Below, piece by piece: positions 25,635 through 37,062 of a DNA stretch of 64,000 nt (position 1 is its first letter; each line of letters begins with the position of its first letter). Both the position numbers and the translations under genes were made by a program. The notes under the pieces are model-generated. The model saw only the letters and a program-made list of their open reading frames with translations. It was not told the origin of the DNA and ran no database searches. The stretch comes from Microdochium bolleyi (lineage: Eukaryota; Ascomycota; Sordariomycetes; Xylariales; Microdochiaceae), in the NCBI GenBank assembly GCA_001566295.1, contig KQ964245.1:2175524-2239523 (forward strand). The letters are read 5' to 3'.

Positions 25635-28600
25635 TGTTGAATCTGGTTATCTGATTGAAACGGGTGATTTTGTGTTGCGCTTCGAGCTGATACGATTTGC
25701 TAGGATCAGCAAGTCGTGGTTTAAATCCTAGTCGGGTGAACAACTCGTTGACGGGCGGACTCGGCTCTCGCAGGTAATATTCAAAGCTGTATGACCCAGC
25801 CTGAGTCGTTTGTTGGCCAATATTTGGTTGGTTTGTGTCGCACCCCGATTGTTTCCAGGTCATGACAGACGGACAACTCGTGGCGTAGTGTCGTGAGGGC
25901 CCGTGATCGGCGAGTGTGGAGGACTAACACAGCTCTATGCAAGAAGTTGCTGCAGCATTGCAACACAATACAACTGCCGACAGAATAGAGTCTGATGAGT
26001 ATAGTGAAACACACAATGGCAAGTTTCTGAGAGGGAGAGAATCTACAGGCAAGGCTCCGGCTTTGACTGACCTCTTTATACTCATTTTCGACGCTTTCCA
26101 GGCCTCCTCCGAAGGGCCTATTCTGCGTGAGGCAAAAGCTCAATTGCGATTTAGACATCCGCGCCGGACGCACTACTGCCATAGACCAATCAAGTTGATT
26201 GGAGAAGTTGGGGTGCCCCCATTGTCATTCTGGGGCTCGTGGCCGACTTGCTGACCCGGCTGCCCGGGAGGTGGCCATCCCCTGGGCCTCGAGAGGTCGG
26301 CGCTAATTGGGGGGTCTGATTGTGGTTGGAGGCGGCCCATTTTCAGGCTCGGAGCCGCCAGGTTGGATCTTATCTCGAAGAATCTCAACTCGATCGGGAT
26401 AAGAATGGTAGTGTGCCACTGACAAGATGTTGACCGCAGACCGAGCCTAGTAGCGCACCTCTGTGTAGTTGCTGAGATCAATCCGTACTGGTGATTCCAC
26501 GCCTGACACCAGAACAGCTGCTGGTTGGCATCGTCATGCCATGCTTGAGTGCGTCCGGAGCCTCGCGACACGGAGTCGCCGACACGCAGGGACGTCATTT
26601 CCTACCGGAACCCAGCGTTACTGTGTCGGGCGAGGACGCTATATTGGGACGGCCCCCAACTGGCCGACAGACGCCGGCGGGCCTGTCAGCATGTGATCGT
26701 CATCGGAGCCTTGTGGGGAGGTCTTCCGGGGTGAAGGCGATGTCGGCGGCGCTTGGTATTGGCAAAAACAACAGCAAACCGGTTGAGTCTAGGACTTCCG
26801 GACCGAGTTGCTAGTGAGGTGAATTGCCGGGGACGTGGCTGAATCCAGATGTAGGGGTAGTGTGGCCAGGCGTCTCCTGGAAGTTGTCAGTCGTCGGATA
26901 CTGCCAGCGGAGGAAAGTAGTCTGGTTTGGGTCTTCATACAGGTCTCCGTATGTCTTGATATGTTCTGTAGGCTGTACCGGGCAGTTGGTGAAAGTCTCG
27001 GGCTATGAAGCAGGTCAATAACGCCATACCAGGGGTGGTTGGGGGGACCGGGACCGGAGTCTCCGGATCAGCAGCGAAATCAATTTGGGAATTGGAGATC
27101 CAGCCGGGCAAGAGACGTCGTGCAATTAAGCAAAAGACAGGACTGCGGTCTGGTTTATGTATGCCCATGACGTCTGGATCTTGTGCCTGCCGAGACATGC
27201 GTGCGTGCCTGTCTCTGGCGCGCATGCATGCAACCGAGCCATGCGCCCAGGCGGGAGCTGCCGTTGGGTCGGAAAAGTGCCTCCTGGGTTCCGCGCGCGC
27301 ATGCAAACATCCTGCATGACGGCCCAAGTGTCCAAATTACTCGATGAATCCCGTAGACGTCTTTTTTGGCGGAAAGTGAGGCGAGTGTCTTGTCATTGTG
27401 TTGCACAGATTATTCATGTGCTGTGGAACGGCCAAAGGCGGGCGCGTGGTTGCCGCCATTTCAGCTCACCTCACTAGACGCTTCGGCCGAGTTGGCCTGT
27501 ACTTGGGGTCATCGTGAGGCCGTAACCAGAGCCAAATCTGCTCGATAATCCGGGTGTCACGGTTGAGTTGAGTCAATTTGGCATAGCCGAGAATCTCATG
27601 CTCCTCTAGGGGACGAAAGGTTGGAGGACGACACTGTGCAGGGGGCTACGACCTGGGTGGGAGCAGCTCCACAAGCCGAACACGCGATGTGGCAATGCGA
27701 GAGCATTCACAATGACAAGGCGAAACAAGGATTTCGTGTCTTACGACTTTTCCATTCCATCTCTCCGTGACTAAACTAAACTACCTAAGGTTGTGTATGA
27801 CAAGCCGCCGCCTCTGCCCATGTGCGAAGGCGGCGAGTTGTCGAGGGGTGTGTGTGTGTGTGATTAAAGTTCCTTTCCAGATTCATTCCAATCAATGTTG
27901 CTGCGCGAAGTCTGGTGGAGGAGTTGCCGAACAAAACAGAAAGGCAAGAAGTCTACCAAATGCAGGTTTCGGTGTCAATGTGCATACCCATGCTGTCGCC
28001 AGTCGCCCCGATGACCCTTCTCGATTGTTTTGTCCGTCTCTGACCGACCACCACAATCGGAATAGAGAAGGAAACAAAAGAGAATGTCAAGGCAAGCAAA
28101 CAGAAACAGGCAAGGGGGACAGATGTTTAAACACCCAAGAACAAGAGGCGCCGTCGCGATGAGCCCGTGAGGGCATGTGTGTTCTTCTCCCATGCGCCAA
28201 GCCCCGAAAGTACAAAATGTTCCAAACTCCCAACCGATACAAGAACGTGCTTCATATGGGGATAAACAAGGTGTATGACCAACCGTTGTGTGTGTGTTAC
28301 CTAAACCAAGACCCAAGTGCGAAAAGACAAGAAAGCAGAGGCGAGGACGAGGTGTCCAATTGACCTAGAGTGGATATGGTCAGCGACGGTGAGGTGGACA
28401 AGGTGCGCGATGACAAGGTTGGAAGTGGATGAGGTGGAGGAGAGGGTGAGATGGTGAGACTTACTCTTGTTGACTCAAAGGCTAAGCGCGACGACAATGT
28501 CCAAGACTTGATGAACACTTGTGTGTCAATTGACATGATGATGTTGTTGTGTCATCGTGGAGTGCCGACGAAGTGCGCCGATGAGGTGACCAAATGACCA

Positions 28601-28641
28601 AAACGTGTGGCCGATGATGTCCAAGAAGTGCGATGGCATGC
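25635..28641. other. Gene-poor 3 kb interval
   Basis: Upstream region of the zinc-finger gene and 3' region of the heptad-repeat gene. It holds a short GT microsatellite and no supportable gene. A GTAAGT donor on the minus strand near 28466 (AAGAGTAAGT), 3' of the stop at 28642, may mark a 3'-UTR intron of the following gene. Confidence 0.45.
27848..27862 (+). repeat. GT dinucleotide run
   Basis: Short (GT)7-type microsatellite in intergenic DNA. Confidence 0.8.
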
Positions 28642-29949
28642 TCAGTTCTTCTCACCCTTGCCATCCTTCTTGTTGCTCTTCTTGAAGAGGAAGCAGCCAC
28701 GCTTGAGCTTGCTGGGCGACGAGGGGGCAGGGGTGGCAGAAGCCTGGGCCTGCTCGATCTGGGCCACGATAAGAGGGCCGAGAACATGCTGAGTAGCCTG
28801 AGCGAGACCCTGGGCAAGCGAGTCACTGACCATCTCACCGAGGACTCTCTGGACAACCTGCTGAATCATGCCGGGCAACAAGTTGATGACAGTCTGGAGG
28901 ACGTTGATCTGAGTGCCGAGGACGTTGACGTGGTTGCCGACGCTGTGGAGGTTCTCGCCCATCGCACCGATCTGACCACCGAGGGAGCCGACGTGACCGC
29001 TAATCGCGTTGACATGCTGGCCGATGGCGTTGACGTGCTGATCGATGGCAACATTGGTCTGCTGCAGAGCACGGTTGTTGAGTCTCAAGGGACCAGCAGC
29101 GTCGAGGAAGCTAGCCTCGATGACACCGAAGATCTCCTCAAGGACCTGCTCCATGTTGGTGGAAGTGACACCGTGGCGACCATCGGCAGCCTGGTTGCGG
29201 ATGGCATCACGGAGAGCCTGCTGGACAAGGGCATAGATGTGACCATCCTGGGCAGTGTTGGCGAGAAGGTTGTTGACACGGGTGGTGGTGGCCGCCTCGG
29301 CAAGGTTGGAGATGAAAGTGTCCTCACGGTTGGCCAGGTGGGCAGCGAAGTTGATGAGCTCAGCCTGGAGGAGAGAGGCACAGGTGGAGGTCGACGAGTC
29401 AGTGGAAGTGTTGGACTCAGCAACCATGGAGGCACGGATCTTGCGCATCTGGAGGAGGCGGAAGTAGTCGCCAAGGACATCCTGGGCAGAGAGCATGAGG
29501 GTGTCATATTGAGGAAGCTCGCCGTCCTGGACAGCCTGATCAAGACGCTCGCGAAGGGCATCAACCTGCTGGGCAGTGTAGCTGTTTCCCTTGAAGTGGA
29601 AGAGCTTGGAACGCTCGTGCTGAGCAGCGGGGTCGTAGACGGCACTGGTGAGGATCTCCTCGCCGCGGTGGTTGACAGCAGCTGGCTGGTATGCAGGGGG
29701 CTGCTCGCCGGCAGTGGTGGTGACACGGCCGGAGACGTCAAGATCAGCGGGGGTGAAGGGGGTGACGGGGCTCTGGAGACCGTCGCTGCCAACAGTGGCA
29801 CCGGAGGAGGCAGAGTTGGGGGCAGAGTCCATGGTGAAGGTGGTGCGGATGGTGCCGGTGGGGGTGGCGATCTCGACGTCAGAGACAGAAGCCTGGCTGG
29901 CGGCGGTGGCACGAGTGCCGGTCTTGCTGGGGCGAGTCATGGTAGACAT
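28642..29949 (-). CDS. Unrecognised protein with eight-heptad repeat and basic C terminus
   Basis: Single coding exon of 435 aa. Residues 1-95 are Thr/Ser/Pro/Ala-rich and look disordered. Residues 113-300 are helical and better ordered (KLFHFKGNSYTAQQVDALRE, YFRLLQMRK, AELINFAAHLANREDTFI). Residues 302-357 are eight consecutive 7-residue units of the form (I/L/V)xxHVNx (for example IGQHVNA, ISGHVGS, VGNHVNV, LGTQINV). They run into a hydrophobic stretch (LLPGMIQQVVQRVLGEMV, about 358-373). The protein ends in a Ser/Pro linker and a Lys-rich tail (KLKRGCFLFKKSNKK). The heptads predict a coiled coil or filament-forming segment, perhaps membrane-associated through the hydrophobic and basic end. 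I do not recognise the family. The codon pattern and long clean frame support a real gene. Confidence 0.75.
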   Translation of the reverse strand: MSTMTRPSKTGTRATAASQASVSDVEIATPTGTIRTTFTMDSAPNSASSGATVGSDGLQSPVTPFTPADLDVSGRVTTTAGEQPPAYQPAAVNHRGEEILTSAVYDPAAQHERSKLFHFKGNSYTAQQVDALRERLDQAVQDGELPQYDTLMLSAQDVLGDYFRLLQMRKIRASMVAESNTSTDSSTSTCASLLQAELINFAAHLANREDTFISNLAEAATTTRVNNLLANTAQDGHIYALVQQALRDAIRNQAADGRHGVTSTNMEQVLEEIFGVIEASFLDAAGPLRLNNRALQQTNVAIDQHVNAIGQHVNAISGHVGSLGGQIGAMGENLHSVGNHVNVLGTQINVLQTVINLLPGMIQQVVQRVLGEMVSDSLAQGLAQATQHVLGPLIVAQIEQAQASATPAPSSPSKLKRGCFLFKKSNKKDGKGEKN

Positions 29950-31283
29950 CTTGACTGTGGTGTTGAGAAGATGGGATTGTTGTTGGTGGTGGGTGGATGT
30001 GCTGAGGAGGAGGGAGTCAGTAATGTTTTCTCAGAGACCGAAAGGTCGCGAGGGGTCGGTGAGATGAAGAGGAGCGAGCATGAAGAGACTTACTGTGAAG
30101 TTGCCAGAAATGTGTTTTCTGACAAGGTGATCTTGATGTGAAGTCGAGTCTTGCGCGGAGACAAGATTGCGAGTTCAGGTGGGAGGTCTGAGGGTGGAAA
30201 GTTGTCAGTGGCAGGCTTTTGGTGGTGAGTGGTGAGGTTTATGGTTTTGGAAAGTTGTTGTGGTCGTGGATGGCAGTGAAAGGAGGAGGAGGGAGACGGG
30301 AGTGATGAGGGTGAGGAGACTTGCTGTTTGTGGGGGCTGTGGTGGTGTTGGATGCCTGGTCAGATTGATGTCTGAGGCAAACTCTGGAATCGGCAGAGGA
30401 GGTGGAAGAAGGAAGAGAAAGGTGGGAAAACCAAAAGAAGGACGAGTGCCTGGTGTGTTTTGGAGTGAGAGAGACGTGGCTGTGAGCGAGGCGACTTTTG
30501 CTGTTGCTCCGGTAATGCGTGTAAGTGGCCTGGTGCCGGGCGAGCCGCTCGTGAGCTCAAGGTGAGATCTGAGCCCAAGGTGAAAAAATTGAAAAGTTGC
30601 TCTGGGAAAAACGGGAAAAGGCAGCTCTGCGGCTGGTGGTTGTGCAAAAGTCTCTGGGAGGTGCGTATCTCGAGGACAGCCTAAGTGGCAGGCACTCGGA
30701 GAAGTTGCCCGAAAGTGGTCGGTGAAGCTGTCGCAGGCTCACAAAGCCCATGCCGCCACCACAGACCTCAAGCTTGCAACTTTGCAATCTCGAAACTGCT
30801 CAGTAACAAGCACTGTGACTTCACAGATCCGATGAGGGAATGAGTCCAAAAGAGAAACTTCTCTCATGAACCCAGAAAGAAAGCAAGTAATGGAGGAGGA
30901 AGAGCGGAAGGAGAGGGTCGAGGATGAGCTGGCCGCAGCAAACGTGACTTACTTGCAGAACTGCAGATTGCTGAAAAGAAGCTGCTTGAGATGCCGCTGA
31001 GCTGGCGTTCTTTGCAGAAGATCTCGAGACTGAGTGTCTTGTCTGATAACAGGAGGTCGTTGTTGTGGTGTTTGGGGTGGTGAGTCTTAAGGACAGGTCG
31101 TGGTGGTCAGAGAAAGCTGAAGCTTGAGAGTGTGGAGTGGACGCAGAGTTGCGGAACGAAGCGAAGAGTGGAAGAGAAGAGTGGTCTTCAGAAGAGTGTT
31201 GTCGAAAACGAAGAAGATGGGTGGGAGGAGAAGGAAAGGAAAGGTTCTGGGAATCCCAGGGCGGGAGAGGCACCCTTCTTATA
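29950..31283 (-). promoter_or_regulatory. Probable long spliced 5' leader and promoter of the heptad-repeat gene
   Basis: Reading the minus strand upstream of the ATG at 29949, there is an acceptor CCACAG five bases before the ATG. There are donors CACAGTAAGT (near 30094) and CAAGTAAGT (near 30953), and a TATA-like CTATAAGAAG around 31278-31283. No conserved coding frame spans the region. Together these suggest a leader of about 1.3 kb with at least one intron. Inferred from signals only. Confidence 0.4.
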
Positions 31284-34019
31284 GAAAAAGGAGCGGCCTT
31301 GCTCTGCTCGATTTCCCAGCCTCAGATTTCGCAACTTGATGCCTCGAACCCCACCTGCGACTTCTCGTCAGACTGCTAAACCAACGAGATGCCTCGATTC
31401 TTTAGGAGGAGGTTGGGCAAGATGCTGCTGCTGTGCCAGACGCTCCTTAGGAGCACGCTGCCGCGTCGTCTGCTGCGGTCGAGAGCGGTAACCAGCCTCC
31501 TCCGGAACCACTCCGCGGTCCCACCACCGCAACCTCGACACTCTCATAGGCCGATAGGAGACACGCAAGAGAAACCGAGGAGGTTGGCCTTGACACTTTT
31601 CCTCTTTTGAGATGGCGAGTGAGTCAGGCAGCGTCGACGAGGATGGTGAGCAGGTTTGCACTGCCTTCCGGGCAGCCTGTGAGGTGTTGACGATGGAGGG
31701 TGGCGAGACGCGGAAGAAAAAACCTTGCCAGACCAGCCACCGCGAGAGGTTCTTCTGCAAAGTTCGTTTGCAAGAGCCAATGGAGGCCAGGGAACTTTTG
31801 ACAGAGTGGAAGAGGTGGGTGAGGTATGTGACGGTGTGTCGAGCTGGACGCTGGGCGAGGCCGGATGGGCCACACGCATGAGTGAGTGAGGGTGGTTGAG
31901 CAGCTGGCAATACGACGAAATGAGCACAAATACCTGAACCAGAATCAGTTTGCAGCTCTAGTATATCTTCATTGAGTTTGGCCTGTGATCAATGGCGTTC
32001 GCAAAGGACGGCCCGTCCTGCTCGCCAAAGGACACATGCGTGCTGATGATAGGCGTGGCGAGACACATCGCTGGTGAGCACGTGCAAAGCAGCAAGCACG
32101 TCTAAAGACACTGGAACATAAGATATTGAATTCATTGAAGGGATTCAAGATGCGCCCTTCTTGACGCTGAAGCAAGCAGAACATCTGTGTTTTGCTCGAT
32201 GTGCCCTTCTGCTGGATGCCGCCTTTGACGCTCATTTTCGAGCAGCGAGACGCACGAGCCTCACCACCGAGAGGCGAGAGATTGCGATGCACATTGTTTT
32301 CTCAGAGGCCATTAAAATGAAGAGACATGATCCTTGATGCTGCTGATTCTTTGAGCCTTGCTTTGTGTCTTGATTATCTTTGTGCCTGGTGCTGCTCGCA
32401 CGAGCCGCAGGCTGGCGTCACGGCCTGGCAGGAAAGTCGAGATCGAGATTCTCGCCTCAACTGGAGCTCTCACCACGGCCCGAACATCATCGCGCAGCCT
32501 CAATCAATCTTGCGCGCGGTGGCAGCCGCTTAAGCATCATCATCATGCTGTCGTCCGCCGCGAGGCATGAGATGTCGTCCTCCTTGCCCCACTTCCCAGG
32601 GTGCCCTGTTGCGGCTCTTGCTTGCTTGCCTGCCCAGCGCCGCCACAGGGCGACAATGGCTGAAGTCTACGAGCCCCAAACAAGTCTTTGTGTCAAAGTG
32701 CAAGGCCTCTCACTGATACGAACATTCAATCACGGCCCTGCCGGAGAATTCATGCTCAGACTGGTACATTTGCGCGACTGCGTGCTTTGTTTACATCCTG
32801 CAACCAATGAAATCGGCGTGAGGTCAGGATGAGGAGCTAGTGACTTAGAGGCGCGCCAGGCCGACAAATGCGCGTGCGAGCTCAGACGGCCCACTTTCCC
32901 CTTCGGGATCTTTTGTTGTGTGGAGCCCCGGCAGTTCATGAGCCTCAAAGTCTTGCCCATGGCTTCTGGTCCGTGCGACGATTTGGCCGTGTGGCGCTGG
33001 TCCTGCCTGGGTGAGGCTCAAGGTCTTCTTGTCTTGAGAGGAGCAAAGCAAAGGAAGGCTAGGCCTTGTTGTCGGCAGGTTACGAAGCGCTCCAGCGCGC
33101 GTGGACGGCATGGTCAGTCGGGATCCTCCTGCCTGCTGTCTGGCGTCGCATGCACAGCTAGAAAGCGTGGTGGGGTTGCGGGATACCTTGTGTGTGCATG
33201 TGTGCATGTGACGATCTTGTGCGGCCGAGCGCGCGTGCAGCACCATCCATGGATATCGACGCAATTTGACGCTTCGATCACCGAGGCACACTTTCGAGGC
33301 TGGACATTCTGCGTGATACACTCGTTCTAAGAATGTGCGTGTGTGTTTGCATAGCAGCTGGAAGTCCAAGCCCACTCCTGAGAAAGGTGGCTGACATTAA
33401 GCCAAGAGGAAGGCCAGCACAGACACAGGGCCAGCACAAAGCGAAGCAATGCAAGCCTCTGGCAGGATATGCAAGCTGCTGGAGAAGTTCTGTCGGCATC
33501 GATGAGATGTAACTTTTTGGACATGCACAGATCCGAGCGTCGCGGTCACGATCATATACAATGACAGGAGAAGACGGCAATTAATATTCATTATTTCTCA
33601 TCCTGACTCAGGCTTCGTGTCGTGTATGGCAGGGCTATGAGGATGATCGCTAAGATGCGTTGCAACAACGTGTGCGACTTCAGGAGTAGGTCAAGAAAGA
33701 GGCCGCCATACCGGAATCATAATCAAATTCAGCGCAAGAAAACAACCTCGCGCCGACGACGATTAACCTCATACTCGCACTCTCTGAGCACTTTTTTGTT
33801 CTCACTTGACTGCCCAGATTTGTCTGCGCAATGCAGCAGATTGTGATGTCTGACGTGAACAAATGTCAGTACTCATATCTCCAGAGCTGGCTTGCCGGAA
33901 CTCGGGTGCTTACCGCGTGCGGACCCAAGCCTTCCGTTTCCAATACATCGAAGAGATATCTCAGAAAATGCATCGCGAGGACACAGATCAGTGATCAATA
34001 GCCTCGGGAGGTTTCCAGA
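31284..34019. other. Intergenic, no supportable gene
   Basis: Short frames exist on both strands (for example 31389-31610 and 31612-31881 on plus), but none has a recognisable domain or splice-supported extension. The right end is the 3' side of Myb-like gene A. Confidence 0.45.
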
Positions 34020-34536
34020 CTAGACCTCCGCCTCAGTCTTCAAGTCGGCAGCGGTATGGCCGTCCAGGCCATCACCACCGACGCCACCATCAGCCTCCTC
34101 GGCCTTGACGGTCTTGCGCTTCTTGGTGGGAGAGACCTCGTCGGCGGTATCATCGTCTTCGCCCTTGGCGCCCTTCTTCCTGGGGGTCTTGGGCTTGGAG
34201 GGTGTCTTGCGGGGACTGGCAGGGGCGCTGTCCGTGCCGCTGCCGCCGCCAGGGTTGACGCCGTGGGATTTGAGAAGGCGGCTATAGCGCATGTTGCTGC
34301 TCATTCAGGGCATGTCAGCATGCTGCTCACTACAAAAAGGAAAGAATGAAGCATAGAGAGGGAGATGAGGGAGACTATGGGAAAAGAAAAAAGAGAAAAA
34401 AAACATACGCTGCACCCTTAGTGTTGAGACCGCAGTCGTCGGCGACGCCCTGCCAGTTGATCTTGCCGTTGACCGAGTGGCGGATGCAGGCGATCAGGAA
34501 CTTGACGGTGCCTTCGTGGTCGGTGGGGCCAGCCAT
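34020..34536 (-). CDS. Myb/SANT-like small nuclear protein, cluster gene A
   Basis: Exons 34536-34409 and 34296-34020 give 134 aa. Residues 5-55 form a one-repeat Myb/SANT-like domain: helix 1 VKFLIACIRHS, helix 2 with Trp (KINWQGVADDCGL) and basic helix 3 (NMRYSRLLKSHG). The phase-2 intron falls just before helix 3, as in genes B, G and H. The rest is a basic Ser/Thr-Pro-Lys tail (PRKTPSKPKTPRKKG), then acidic residues, KKRK and a Gly/Asp end. The acceptor is GCAGCAG, so use of the upstream AG would add one Ser. The likely role is DNA or chromatin binding, inferred from the family. First of eight related loci in 14 kb. Confidence 0.85.
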
Positions 34537-35180
34537 TGTGAGAGAGTATTGTGTGAATGTGGGGAGCTTTTTGAAAGTGTTAAGATTTGTTTGCGTGTGC
34601 TGCGTGGACGTGAAGTGTGGTGTGTCGTTGATGCGAGAGCGGGCGCTGTTGTTGCTGTGTGGTGTGGTTTATTGTGGTGGAGGCGTGAGCCCGCAGTGGT
34701 TGCCGCGAGGAGTGGCTTTGTCCACTCAGATTTGCATCGGTGTGCGCTTCAGGGCCAGGCCGAGCCACCAGGGACAGGAACTTTGTGCCTGGAAAATCGG
34801 CCAAGGGCTTGCGAATGTTTGCCAACAGATGCTCCTACGCCAGGCATTCAGACAAGCAGTCAGCTCGCCGGAACAGGTTCGCCATTCGTTCTCGCCTGCA
34901 GGTCACAAAGTGTCACACGACAGGCACAGAATGGTAATGCTCGTTCACGCCAATATTGTAGCGTTGCTCAATCCCTCAAACATAGAACTTCAAGAGGAAA
35001 CTTGGAGGAATACTATTGATAGATCTGTCTGCTCTGCGGCGAACGATGACACACGATGCAAGTCCCTTGCCGGAAGTCATGTTTAGCTGTCAATCCTGAC
35101 CGAGCCTCTTGATAACAATATCCAGTCTTCTCCCCTCATCTATCCATCTTGAGCTCCAGTTGTAAAGGTAGAGTTCTTGT
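34537..35180. other. Intergenic between cluster genes A and B
   Basis: Promoter of gene A and 3' side of gene B, both minus-strand. The 35100-35180 part directly follows the stop of B. No further Myb-like exon found. Confidence 0.5.
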
Positions 35181-35866
35181 TCAAGCCTCGCTGTCCTCAT
35201 CCTTGAAGTCAGCGGCCTCCTCGTCCTCTTCCTCCTCCTCCTCAACCTTGCGCTTCTTGCTGCCGCCCTTGCCACCTGCTGCGGCCTTGGTGGTCTTGGG
35301 CTTTGTGACCTTTGTTGCCTGTCCGCGAGTTTGAACTCTGTCAGTCAATCTGCCGATATTGTAGAGTAGCATGTCGTCATGGCAAGCTCGCGAGATGGCA
35401 TGGGATGAAAATGCTCACCTTGGCCTTGGGCTTCTTCTTGTTGTCGGCAGCTCCATCGGCAGCGCCACCCTTGGTTGTGCCCTCGTTGTGGGCCTGCATC
35501 ATGCGGGACCAGCGCTTTTGTCTGTCATGTAGCCTCAGAGGTTAGTCGCGGGGGTGGTTGAATATGCTCATAGATACGCGACAAAGTCGGGCTGAAAAGG
35601 TCTTCAGAAAGGGTGAAGCTCAGCTCGTGACATGGGGGTGACAACTTACGCAGCGCCGACGGAGGGGAGGCCAAGCTCCTCAACGACCTTTTCCCAGGGG
35701 ATCTAGACATAACAAGCAAGAGGTAGTGGTTAGTGTATGGTGCAATCCTCTCTTACAACGCAAGAAGTCGTGATAAAGAAGGACAGGAACGTACCTGGGC
35801 GGCCGTGAAGTTGCCGTGCTTCATGCACGTCTTGAGGAACGCCAACTGGTCATCGCTGGGAGGCAT
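35181..35866 (-). CDS. Myb/SANT-like small nuclear protein, cluster gene B
   Basis: Four exons, 35866-35795, 35702-35650, 35521-35419 and 35318-35181, give 121 aa. The domain occupies residues 5-54: helix 1 LAFLKTCMKHGNF, helix 2 IPWEKVVEELGLP and helix 3 QKRWSRMMQAHN. Introns fall between helices 1 and 2 (phase 0) and before helix 3 (phase 2). The first matches gene F and the second matches A, G and H, so B keeps both intron positions seen in the cluster. After it come a Lys/Ala/Pro-rich tail of histone-H1-like composition (KKKPKAK, VTKPKTTKAA, KKRK) and a run of six Glu with further acidic residues to the end. Probably a nuclear DNA-binding protein. Confidence 0.85.
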
Positions 35867-36600
35867 CTCGACTGGGAAGCAGCTGGTGCAGAAGTGATTG
35901 CGGTGTTTGGTGGTTGTGTGGCTTTGGGTTGTGGTGTCGGGCGGATGGCTCGTCTCGAGGAGGGAATGAAGTGAGTATCTCGAGGGACGGAGGCAGGAAA
36001 ATGGGCTGTCCCGGGGAGGAGGATCTGGGTGACGGGGTCGAGTGGTCAAGGAAGGAAGGCAGAGTGGGCGTGGAGGCCGACAATGAGAGGACAATGCTAG
36101 GACGAGTATAGTTCGAGGATCCCGCTCAGTTGCTCTGGAAACTCGGGTTTCATTGCAAGTTCAGCATGGGGTCATACTGAGATTCAGTTGGCGATCAGTG
36201 CGAGCGGTAACTTCCCAAGGTGTTCATCTCCTGGTTCTGGTCCATTGCTATGCCTAGAATTGACAGGAGCGCTGTTGGTGTCCCAGGATTCAGGCAAGCT
36301 ATTTCCTAGGGCATGAGATCAGACCAAGCATGGAAGCGTAGATCGTTCATAAAGAAATCATGATGCCAACTTATCAAAGACGAACTTCGCAGCTCGGGAA
36401 GTCGGTATCCTTGGTTCGGAGGCTTACTAGTTTACAGTATTTGACTCTTTGATCACGGTTCTCTGCTATTGCCGCCTGCCAATTGATCGAGATGCCTGAG
36501 AATGCCAAGATATGTCCACTTGTGTTGACCAATATCGCCTTTCAAGTTGTCACCTTGAACTTGCTACCACGCAAAGACACGGTCTTACACAAAGGTCTCG
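35867..36600. other. Intergenic between cluster genes B and C
   Basis: Promoter of B and 3' region of C. No gene or repeat seen. Confidence 0.5.
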
Positions 36601-37062
36601 TCAAGCAGCGAGAGCAGCCAAGTCAACAAACTCCTCCATCTCTGCATCACCATCCTCCATGTGCTTCTCAACCTTCTTCTCTTCAACCTTCTGCTTCTTG
36701 GTCGGGGTCTCGGGAACTCCACCATCGTCGTTGCCCTCGGCGGCGGCAGCAGCCTTCTTGCTCTTGGGAGTGGCACGCTTTCTGGGCGTCTTGACAGGAG
36801 CTGCAGCGGTGGCAGTCTGGTCGGTGCCGCCAGCGGCGGCCTCGAACCAGCCATACTTCTTGCAGAGCTGGCGGAACGACTCGCGGGCGGACTTCTCGTC
36901 CTTGAGGCCGGCCTTCTCAGCGACGAGGGTCCAGTCGCCTTGCGCCTTGGCCGAGGGCGGAAGAGTCTGGAGGTAAAGCGTGAGCAGGTTCATGTCTCGA
37001 GCGGACAGCGTGGGGCCGGCGTCGCCGGCGGCGGCAGCAGTGGCGTCCTTCTTGGGAGGCAT
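36601..37062 (-). CDS. Myb/SANT-like small nuclear protein, cluster gene C
   Basis: Intronless coding frame of 153 aa starting MPPKKDA. The domain lies at residues 18-73: helix 1 DMNLLTLYLQTL, helix 2 GDWTLVAEKAGL and helix 3 SARESFRQLCKKYGWF. A basic segment (PVKTPRKRATPKSKK) is followed by Thr/Pro, KKQK, and an acidic end (MEDGDAEMEEF). It is the closest relative of gene D: same MPPKK start, no intron, and a helix 3 of xFRxLCxKxxW type. The two are probably a local duplication. The 5' UTR may carry an intron (donor CCACGTATGT near 37144, acceptor GTCAG near 37080). Confidence 0.85.
   Translation of the reverse strand: MPPKKDATAAAAGDAGPTLSARDMNLLTLYLQTLPPSAKAQGDWTLVAEKAGLKDEKSARESFRQLCKKYGWFEAAAGGTDQTATAAAPVKTPRKRATPKSKKAAAAAEGNDDGGVPETPTKKQKVEEKKVEKHMEDGDAEMEEFVDLAALAA

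Noticed and set aside
31389..31881. Two adjacent short plus-strand frames
   Set aside because: No domain, overlapping in different frames, no intron joining them; also covered by an equally unconvincing minus-strand frame.
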